Shown: piece after piece, positions 1 through 5,681 of the stretch
Layout: each line of letters starts with the position of its first letter
How positions within the stretch are numbered: position 1 is the first letter of the stretch
Source: Alphaproteobacteria bacterium
GTDB taxonomy: Bacteria; Pseudomonadota; Alphaproteobacteria; Caulobacterales; Caulobacteraceae
DNA length: 5,681 bases
Reading direction: 5' to 3'
Assembly: GCA_028869395.1 (NCBI GenBank)
Contig: JAGWSE010000268.1
Location: 1-5,681, forward strand
Translations under genes and position numbers: made by a program
Notes under the pieces: generated by a model
The model's database searches: none
Told to the model about the DNA's origin: nothing
Seen by the model: only the letters and a program-made list of their open reading frames with translations

Positions 1-965
<965 letters not shown>

Positions 966-969
966 GAGC

Positions 970-986
970 GGCGTTTTAGGCGCTTG
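970..986 (+). repeat. Direct repeat copy 1, next to the mmsA start
   Basis: The sequence GGCGTTTTAGGCGCTTG matches copy 2 (1129-1145) at 15 of 17 positions, giving a shared pattern GGCGTTYTARGCGCTTG. It ends only 4 bases from the mmsA start codon, so it covers the place where a ribosome binding site would sit. Read on the minus strand it contains CTAAAA, which could pass for a -10 element of a leaderless mmsA transcript, but I found no matching -35. A binding site for a shared regulator is possible but unproven. Confidence 0.5.
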
Positions 987-1128
987 GCTGGGCCGCCGCT
1001 AGGCCGATCCGTGGCAGGAATTGCTCAAATTTCGCGGCGGCGGCGCACGGCCGGCCCCTTCGGCCGACCGGCGCTCTCCCGACGCCCCCGATGGCGACGG
1101 CGGATCGGCGCGTGGCGCGAAAAGCCTA

Positions 1129-1145
1129 GGCGTTCTAAGCGCTTG
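1129..1145 (+). repeat. Direct repeat copy 2, upstream of the acyltransferase
   Basis: The sequence GGCGTTCTAAGCGCTTG matches copy 1 (970-986) at 15 of 17 positions in the same orientation, 159 bases away. It lies 32 bases before the acyltransferase ATG. It contains the palindrome AAGCGCTT (1137-1144) and directly overlaps the palindrome GCCTAGGC (1124-1131), so dyad symmetry is concentrated here. The regulatory role is inference. Confidence 0.5.
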
Positions 1146-1165
1146 CTCCGGTTCACGGCGCAGGC

Positions 1166-1170
1166 GAATC
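1166..1170. promoter_or_regulatory. GANTC (CcrM-type methylation) site beside a start codon
   Basis: GAATC lies 7 bases upstream of the acyltransferase ATG. In Caulobacterales and related alphaproteobacteria GANTC is methylated by CcrM, and sites in promoters can affect GcrA-dependent transcription (established knowledge). GANTC also occurs inside genes in this window, for example in murU and addB, so a single site may be chance. Confidence 0.3.
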
Positions 1171-1177
1171 TTGCGCC

Positions 1178-2047
1178 ATGACGGCCCTTTCGCCCGCCAC
1201 TGTCCTGACCCGCGCCCGTCGCGACGAGCACATTGTCGACACGCTGATCCTCGAGCGCGCGCCCAGGCTGTCGGCGACGCCGCTGTGGCCCGTGCTGAAG
1301 CCGCTGCTGTACCGCGTGCTGGACTACGGCAAGGCCCGCAGGCTGGCCGACGCCATCGCGCCGCTGCCGGGCCTGGCTGGCCTGGACGCCGTCTCCGACC
1401 TGCTGCGGCTGCAGGTCGAGACGCGCGGCCTGGAGCACATTCCCCGCGACGGCCGCCTAGTGGTCGTCTGCAACCACCCGACGGGCATCGCCGACGGGAT
1501 CGCCGTCTACGACGTGCTGAAGGCCATCCGGCCGGACCTGTGCTTCTACGCCAACTCGGACGCCCACCGCGTGGCTCCGGGGTTCCTCGACGTGCTGATC
1601 CCGGTGGAATGGGTCGAGGCCAAGCGCACGCGCGAGCGGACGCGGCTGACGCTGCAGCTCACCAAGGAGGCGCTGGAGGCGGAGCGGTGCCTGGTGATCT
1701 TCCCCTCCGGACGCCTGGCGCGGCGGCGCAACGGCGTGCTGGCGGACCCGCCCTGGGCGCCCACGGCGGTCTCCGTCGCGCGGCGGCAGGAGGCGCCGGT
1801 CGTGCCGATCCATGTGGCCGGCCCCTGGTCGACGCTTTTCCACTTCTTCGACCGCTTCTCGCCGGAGCTGCGCGACGTCACCCTGTTCCACGAGCTGCTC
1901 AACAAGCAAGGGCGTTCCTTCACGCTGACGGTCGGTGCGCCGATCCCGCCGGAGGCGCTCGCCGGCGAGGCGGCCGAGGTGGTGGAGCGGCTCAAGGCCC
2001 ACGTCGAACAGGTCCTGCCCCGCGATCCGGGCCGGCCGTTCGCATGA
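1178..2047 (+). CDS. PlsC/LPLAT-family acyltransferase (putative lysophospholipid acyltransferase)
   Basis: The 289-residue protein has the arrangement of glycerolipid acyltransferases, which move a fatty acyl group from acyl-CoA or acyl-ACP to a lipid hydroxyl at the inner membrane. Block I is NHPTGIADG at residues 99-107, with the catalytic-type His100 and Asp106. FPSGR at 175-179 stands where PlsC proteins have FPEGTR, and PVVPIHVAG at 207-215 matches the last conserved block. The His-Asp spacing is one residue longer than the classical HX4D; from memory, hemolysin-like acyltransferases with an NHPxGxxDG motif share this spacing. I see no strong transmembrane helix or signal peptide. The start is firm: an in-frame TAA at 1136-1138 is followed by no ATG, GTG or TTG before 1178. 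The upstream ribosome site is weak. It is the first gene of the operon, and its stop overlaps the tsaE start as ATGA. The acceptor lipid cannot be told from sequence. Confidence 0.85.
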   Translation: MTALSPATVLTRARRDEHIVDTLILERAPRLSATPLWPVLKPLLYRVLDYGKARRLADAIAPLPGLAGLDAVSDLLRLQVETRGLEHIPRDGRLVVVCNHPTGIADGIAVYDVLKAIRPDLCFYANSDAHRVAPGFLDVLIPVEWVEAKRTRERTRLTLQLTKEALEAERCLVIFPSGRLARRRNGVLADPPWAPTAVSVARRQEAPVVPIHVAGPWSTLFHFFDRFSPELRDVTLFHELLNKQGRSFTLTVGAPIPPEALAGEAAEVVERLKAHVEQVLPRDPGRPFA

Positions 2048-2499
2048 GGCTGGCGGACGAAGCCGCGACGGCCCGGCTGGGGGCGGTGATCGCGGGCAGG
2101 CTCGAGCCGGGCGAAGCGGTCTGCCTCTCCGGGCCGCTGGGGGCGGGGAAGTCCACGCTCGCCCGGGCGCTGGTGCGGGCGCTGACCACGCCGGACGAGG
2201 ACGTCCCCTCGCCCACCTTCACCCTGGTGCAGTTCTACGAAGGGCCGCGACTGCGTGTCGCCCACTTCGATCTCTATCGGCTCTCGAACCCGGACGAGGC
2301 CTATGAGATCGGTCTGGACGAGGCGCTGGAGGACGGGGCGGCGGTGATCGAATGGCCGGAGCGGCTGCAGGGCCGCCTGCCCGGGGATCGACTCGATGTA
2401 GAGATCGGCCTGGAAGCCGAGGGCCGAAGCGTCAGGCTGACGCCCCACGGCGCCTGGAAAGGACGCGAGCTTGAGTTTGGCGGAAGTCGCGGATCGTGA
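2044..2499 (+). CDS. tsaE: tRNA N6-threonylcarbamoyladenosine biosynthesis ATPase TsaE
   Basis: TsaE is the small ATPase that works with TsaB and TsaD to transfer the threonylcarbamoyl group, made by TsaC, onto A37 of ANN-decoding tRNAs in the cytoplasm. The 151-residue product has the family length and all hallmarks: a Walker A loop GPLGAGKST at 30-38, the switch-like PSPTFTLV at 55-62, HFDLYRL at 74-80, and IEWPERL at 102-108. The ATG overlaps the acyltransferase stop as ATGA (2044-2047). No clear Shine-Dalgarno is visible there, so translation probably depends on ribosomes arriving from the upstream gene. The same frame stays open upstream, but that extension is only an out-of-frame reading of the acyltransferase. 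The last 29 bases overlap the start of amgK. Confidence 0.96.
   Translation: MRLADEAATARLGAVIAGRLEPGEAVCLSGPLGAGKSTLARALVRALTTPDEDVPSPTFTLVQFYEGPRLRVAHFDLYRLSNPDEAYEIGLDEALEDGAAVIEWPERLQGRLPGDRLDVEIGLEAEGRSVRLTPHGAWKGRELEFGGSRGS
2458..2463 (+). promoter_or_regulatory. Ribosome binding site fixing the TTG start of amgK
   Basis: AAAGGA lies inside the 3' end of tsaE, 7 bases before TTG at 2471. It is the best purine-rich stretch near this junction and favours TTG 2471 over the second in-frame TTG at 2477. Confidence 0.6.
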
Positions 2500-3574
2500 G
2501 GACCTGAAGGCGGCGTTCCTGCGCCAGGCCGGCTTCGGCGCGGCGGCGCGGGAGCCGATGGGCGGCGACGCCTCGACGCGGCTCTACGAGCGCCTGCGCC
2601 TGCCCTCGGGCGGGACCTTCATCTTCATGGACCAGCCGCCGGCTCTGGAGAGCGCGGTCTGCCCGCCGGGCGCCACGCCCGAGCAGCGGATGGCGCTGGG
2701 CTACAACGCCGCCTCGCGGCTGGCCGCCGGGTCGGTGGCCGCCTTCGTCACGATCGCCGAATACCTGCGCCACCAGGGCCTCTCCGCGCCGAAGATCCCG
2801 GCCTACGACGTGGACCAGGGCCTGGCGGTGCTGGAGGACCTGGGCGAGGGCCTGTTCGCCACGCTGATCGCCGGAGGGGAGGCGGAGGCGCCGCTCTACG
2901 AGGCGGCGACCGACGTCCAGGTCGCGCTGCACGAGCGCACGCCGCCGCAGGTGCTGAACGCGGGCGCCGCGGCGTGGCCTCTGCTGACCTACGACACCCT
3001 CGCGCTGAAGGTCGGGACCGACACCTTCCTGGAGTGGTGGCCGAAGTTCGCCGGCCTGCCGGCGTTCGGGGCCGAGGCGAGCGCCGAGTGGGACGCCCTG
3101 TGGGCGCCGGTCTGGGTGCGCGGCGAGGCGGGCGCGAACGTCTTCACCCACCGCGACTACCACGCCCAGAACCTGCTCTGGCTGCCGAAGCGCAAAGCGG
3201 TAGGGCGCGTCGGGCTGCTGGACTTCCAGGATGCGCTGCGCGGGCATCCCGCGTGGGACCTGACCCACCTGCTGCAGGACGCCCGCCGAGACGTCGCCCC
3301 CGAGCTCGAGGCGGCGATGCTCGACCGCTACCTCGCCGCGCGCCCGGAGCTCGAGCGCGAGGCGTTCCTCGCCGACTACCGTGCGCTCGCCGCGTCCAAC
3401 GCGGCGCGCATCCTGGGCCGCGTGTTCGCCAGGCAGGCGCTGCTCGGCCGGACGCAGTACAAGGCCTACATGCCCCGGACCTGGCGCTACCTGGAACGCA
3501 ACCTCGGCGACCCCGCGCTCGCGGGCCTGAAGGGCTGGTTCGAGCGACACGTGCCGGCCGAGGCGCGCGCGTGA
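2471..3574 (+). CDS. amgK: N-acetylmuramate/N-acetylglucosamine 1-kinase AmgK (aminoglycoside-phosphotransferase fold)
   Basis: AmgK uses ATP to phosphorylate MurNAc (and GlcNAc) at the anomeric carbon, giving MurNAc-alpha-1-phosphate for MurU in cytoplasmic peptidoglycan recycling. The 367-residue product has the kinase-like APH fold. The nucleotide loop GGDASTRLY is at 31-39, the catalytic loop THRDYHAQN at 226-234 contains catalytic-type Asp229, and LDFQDALRGHP begins at 250 with metal-binding-type Asp251. The APH fold alone is not substrate-specific. The assignment rests on the GDAS-type N-terminus, the RDYHAQN and DFQDAxxGHP blocks typical of this subfamily, and above all the overlapping murU. 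The start is a TTG, supported by AAAGGA 7 bases upstream, and lies 29 bases inside tsaE; a second TTG at 2477 is possible. A protein kinase or drug phosphotransferase is an unlikely alternative in this context. Confidence 0.92.
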   Translation: MSLAEVADREDLKAAFLRQAGFGAAAREPMGGDASTRLYERLRLPSGGTFIFMDQPPALESAVCPPGATPEQRMALGYNAASRLAAGSVAAFVTIAEYLRHQGLSAPKIPAYDVDQGLAVLEDLGEGLFATLIAGGEAEAPLYEAATDVQVALHERTPPQVLNAGAAAWPLLTYDTLALKVGTDTFLEWWPKFAGLPAFGAEASAEWDALWAPVWVRGEAGANVFTHRDYHAQNLLWLPKRKAVGRVGLLDFQDALRGHPAWDLTHLLQDARRDVAPELEAAMLDRYLAARPELEREAFLADYRALAASNAARILGRVFARQALLGRTQYKAYMPRTWRYLERNLGDPALAGLKGWFERHVPAEARA

Positions 3575-4296
3575 GCGGGGGACCGACCACGGCCATGGTG
3601 CTGGCGGCCGGGCTCGGCACCCGGATGCGGCCGCTGACCGACGACAGGCCGAAAGCCCTCGTCGAGGTGGCCGGCAAGCCGCTGATCGACCATGTCCTCG
3701 ACCGGCTGCGGGAGGCGGGAATCTCGCGCGCGGTGGTCAACGTCCACCACTTCGCTGACCAGATGGAGGCGCACCTTTCCACCCGCCGCGACCTGGAGGT
3801 GCTGGTCTCGGACGAGCGCGCCGCGCTCTTGGACTCCGGCGGCGGCATCCAGCACGCGCGGCCGCTGCTTGGTGAGGCGCCGATCTTCGTCGCCAACATC
3901 GATTCGCTGTGGCTCGACGAGGGCGCCCCGCCGCTGGAGAGCCTCAAGCAGGCGTGGCGACCGGAGGCGATGGACCTGCTCCTGCTGGTCGTCCGCCGCG
4001 GCCACGGCATCGGCTTCGAAGGACCGCAGGGCTTCTTCATGGACGAGGCCGGCCGGCTCACCCACTCGACCGATCCCGACGTGGTCACCCCGTTCGCCAA
4101 CGTCGGCTTCGGCATCCTGAAGCCGCAGATCCTGGACGGCGGGCCCAAGGCCGGGCCGTTCCCGATTCAGCCCATCTGGCGCCGCCTGCAGGCGGAGGGA
4201 CGGCTCTACGGCGCGGCCATGCAGGCCTTCTGGATGCACGTGGGCGATCCGGCCGCGCGCGAGGCGGCCGAGGCGAGGCTCAAGGAGCTGACGTGA
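3571..4296 (+). CDS. murU: N-acetylmuramate-1-phosphate uridylyltransferase MurU
   Basis: MurU couples UTP with MurNAc-1-phosphate to give UDP-MurNAc and pyrophosphate, returning recycled cell-wall sugar to peptidoglycan precursor synthesis without MurA and MurB. The 241-residue protein shows the sugar-nucleotidyltransferase signature LAAGLGTRMRPLT at 11-23 followed by RPK at 26-28. It also has the sugar-site loop LLDSGGGIQHARPLLG, the metal-binding-type Asp111 in ANIDSLW, and WMHVGDP near the C-terminus. Length and motifs fit MurU rather than longer GlmU-, RmlA- or GalU-type enzymes, and its position directly after amgK supports the substrate. The start is taken as GTG 3571, overlapping the amgK stop as GTGA, with GAGG at 3560-3563. 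The alternative ATG at 3595 would leave almost nothing before the nucleotide-binding loop. Confidence 0.92.
   Translation: MSGGPTTAMVLAAGLGTRMRPLTDDRPKALVEVAGKPLIDHVLDRLREAGISRAVVNVHHFADQMEAHLSTRRDLEVLVSDERAALLDSGGGIQHARPLLGEAPIFVANIDSLWLDEGAPPLESLKQAWRPEAMDLLLLVVRRGHGIGFEGPQGFFMDEAGRLTHSTDPDVVTPFANVGFGILKPQILDGGPKAGPFPIQPIWRRLQAEGRLYGAAMQAFWMHVGDPAAREAAEARLKELT
4282..4287 (+). promoter_or_regulatory. Ribosome binding site for the GTG start of addB
   Basis: AAGGAG, a near-ideal Shine-Dalgarno sequence, lies in the last codons of murU, 5 bases before GTG at 4293. It decides the addB start and is the strongest ribosome site seen at any junction in this operon. Confidence 0.7.
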
Positions 4297-5681
4297 CGCC
4301 TCCGGGGTTCCTCGACCGGCCCGCGCCCCGCTGGTTCAACGTGCCCGCGCACCGGCCGTTCGTGCAGGACCTGTCGGCGGGCCTCTACGCGGCGCTCGCC
4401 CCGCTGGGTCCGGACGCGCTTTCGCAGGCGACCGTCCTGGTGCCGACGCGCCGCGGGGGCCGGGCGCTGGCCGACGCCTTCGTGACGGCCGGCGGCGGCC
4501 GGGCGGTGCTGCCGCCGCAGATGCGCCCGCTGGGCGACCTGGACGAGGGCGAGCCGCCGTTCGAACCCGGCGACCTCGCGCTCGACCTGCCCGCCGCCAT
4601 CGACCCGCTGGCCCGCCGCTTCGAACTGACCCGGCTGGTGACGGCGCAGGCGCACCTGCTGCCCGAGCGCGAACTCTCCGCGGCCGGCGCCCTGGAGCTC
4701 GCCGACGCGCTGGGCGGCTTCTTCGATTCCGCCCAGATCGAGGAGGTGGAGCTGGAGGGCCGGCTGGAGGCGCTGGTGGACGGCGACCTGGCCGAGCACT
4801 GGCAAGTCTCGCGCGGGTTCCTCGAAGCCGCCATCCAGGCCTGGCCGAGGCGGCTTGCGGAGCTCGGTCTCGCGGATGTGAGCCAGCGCCGGGTCACCCT
4901 GCTGCGCCGGCTTGCGGACGCCTGGACGGAGCGGCCGCCGCAAGGCGTCCTGGTGGCCGCCGGTTCGACCGGCACCGCGCCGGCCACCCGCGACCTGCTG
5001 GTGGCCATCGCCCATGCGCCGCAGGGCTGCGTGGTGCTGCCCGGGCTCGACGAGGGCCTGGCCGACAGCGCCTGGGCGAAGGTGGACGTGCAGCATCCGC
5101 AAGGGGCGCTCAAGCGACTGCTGGAGCATGCCGGCATAACCAAGGGCGATGTGTTGCCCTGGCCCGCCTCGCCGTTCGAGAGCCGCGGCCGGTGGCGGCG
5201 GCGCATCGTCAACGAGGCGCTGCGGCCGGCCGAGGAAACCGCCGACTGGCTCTCCGTCATCGCCGGCCTCCGCCGCGAGGGCGAGAAGGACCGCGTCGAC
5301 CCGATCGCAGAAGGCCTGGGCGGCCTCACGCAGCTCTCGGCCCGCACGGAGGAGGAGGCGGCCACGGCCGCGGCGCTCCTGCTGCGCGAGGCCTTGGAGA
5401 CGGCCGGGCGGACCGCCGCGCTGGTGACGCCCGACCAGGCGCTGGCGCGCCGCGTGAGCGCCAAGCTCGCCCGCTGGGGCGTGATCCCGGACTCCTCGGC
5501 CGGCGAGAGCCTGGCCGGCTCCGCGACCGCGGTGCTGGCCGCCCTGCTCGCCCGCCTCGCCGCCGAACCGCTGGACCCGATCGCGCTGCTGGGCGTGCTG
5601 AAGCATCCGTTCTGCCGCCTGGCGCCGGAGGGCGCGGCAGCCCGATTGGAGCGACGAGGCCTGCGCGGGCCTCGGCCCCGC
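4293..5681 (+). CDS. addB: Double-strand break repair protein AddB, N-terminal 463 codons (runs off right edge)
   Basis: AddB pairs with AddA to form the helicase-nuclease that resects DNA double-strand ends for RecA-dependent recombination, the alphaproteobacterial counterpart of RecBCD. The frame is open from GTG 4293 to the window end. Recognisable alphaproteobacterial AddB segments are RWFNVPAHRPF at 13-23, TVLVPTRRGGRALADAF from 47 (the degenerate Walker A region), AAGSTGTAPATRDLL around 222-235, VVLPGLDEGLADSAW shortly after, HPQGALKRLLEHAGI, and KHPFCRL near the edge. Family members have about 1000 residues, so the C-terminal nuclease domain lies outside the window. The start overlaps the murU stop as GTGA and has AAGGAG 5 bases upstream. 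addA is expected next, as in related genomes (inference). No frameshift is evident. Confidence 0.94.
   Translation, partial: MTPPGFLDRPAPRWFNVPAHRPFVQDLSAGLYAALAPLGPDALSQATVLVPTRRGGRALADAFVTAGGGRAVLPPQMRPLGDLDEGEPPFEPGDLALDLPAAIDPLARRFELTRLVTAQAHLLPERELSAAGALELADALGGFFDSAQIEEVELEGRLEALVDGDLAEHWQVSRGFLEAAIQAWPRRLAELGLADVSQRRVTLLRRLADAWTERPPQGVLVAAGSTGTAPATRDLLVAIAHAPQGCVVLPGLDEGLADSAWAKVDVQHPQGALKRLLEHAGITKGDVLPWPASPFESRGRWRRRIVNEALRPAEETADWLSVIAGLRREGEKDRVDPIAEGLGGLTQLSARTEEEAATAAALLLREALETAGRTAALVTPDQALARRVSAKLARWGVIPDSSAGESLAGSATAVLAALLARLAAEPLDPIALLGVLKHPFCRLAPEGAAARLERRGLRGPRPR

Larger units (their letters stand above)
966..1177. promoter_or_regulatory. Divergent intergenic region between mmsA and the acyltransferase operon
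   Basis: This 212-base gap separates two genes transcribed away from each other, so it should hold both promoters. I see no protein-coding candidate and no convincing -35/-10 pair on either strand. It does contain a 17-base near-perfect direct repeat (970-986 and 1129-1145), two 8-base palindromes (GCCTAGGC at 1124-1131 and AAGCGCTT at 1137-1144), a pair of CGGCCG blocks able to form a small hairpin (1048-1066), and a GANTC site at 1166-1170. The regulatory assignment is inferred from position, not from a recognised motif. Confidence 0.6.

Noticed and set aside
1012..1025. Sigma-54-like promoter TGGCAGGAATTGCT
   Set aside because: Only 8 bases separate GG and GC, whereas sigma-54 promoters need 10, so the spacing is wrong for the -24/-12 elements.
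1048..1066. CGGCCG, 7-base loop, CGGCCG as a terminator hairpin
   Set aside because: There is no T-run on either side, no gene ends here, and short GC palindromes are common at this base composition.
1021..2043. In-frame extension of tsaE upstream to 1021, suggesting a 492-residue fusion protein
   Set aside because: The extension reads the acyltransferase out of frame and gives low-complexity Arg/Gly/Ala/Pro sequence. The TsaE family is about 150 residues and begins naturally at 2044.
2432..3550. 372-codon minus-strand open frame opposite amgK
   Set aside because: It mirrors the amgK codons and has no motif, while amgK has all its kinase blocks.
4206..5606. Long open frame of 466 codons on the minus strand opposite addB
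   Set aside because: The plus strand gives a clear AddB sequence across the same bases. The antisense product is rich in Arg, Gly, Ala and Gln with no recognisable domain, typical of a shadow frame in high-GC DNA.
5590..5681. Possible frameshift near the end of the visible addB, where the spacing after KHPFCRL seemed slightly short
   Set aside because: The frame continues to read as plausible AddB (an LERRGLRGPRPR stretch) up to the edge with no stop, so a small natural length difference is the simpler reading.

Overview
The window is very GC-rich (about 70% by eye). It reads as ordinary chromosomal DNA of an alphaproteobacterium, most like the Caulobacterales (Caulobacter/Phenylobacterium type). 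That placement rests on the tsaE-amgK-murU-addB gene order, the AddB type of recombination nuclease, and the fit of all proteins to alphaproteobacterial family members. It was judged by reading alone, so the genus is an inference.

Layout. Positions 1-965 (minus strand) carry the N-terminal two thirds of mmsA, a CoA-acylating methylmalonate-semialdehyde dehydrogenase that runs off the left edge. A 212-base gap (966-1177) separates it from a divergent plus-strand gene run that fills the rest of the window. That run is a PlsC-type acyltransferase (1178-2047), tsaE (2044-2499), amgK (2471-3574), murU (3571-4296) and the first 463 codons of addB (4293 to the right edge). Every junction in the run is an overlap of 4 or 29 bases, so it looks like one translationally coupled operon. 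No internal promoter or terminator was seen.

How the genes relate. AmgK and MurU are consecutive enzymes: AmgK phosphorylates recovered MurNAc at C1, and MurU turns MurNAc-1-phosphate into UDP-MurNAc. Together they form the peptidoglycan-recycling shortcut that bypasses MurA/MurB, the fosfomycin-sensitive start of the pathway. TsaE serves tRNA t6A modification, AddB serves double-strand-break repair with AddA (expected just beyond the right edge), and the acyltransferase probably acts in membrane lipid synthesis. These are housekeeping functions sharing a transcript rather than one pathway. MmsA belongs to valine, thymine or inositol breakdown and is unrelated to the operon.

No mobile element, CRISPR array, RNA gene or new system was found. 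The least explained parts are the divergent intergenic region, which holds a 17-base near-perfect direct repeat with one copy close to each start codon, and the unknown substrate of the acyltransferase.
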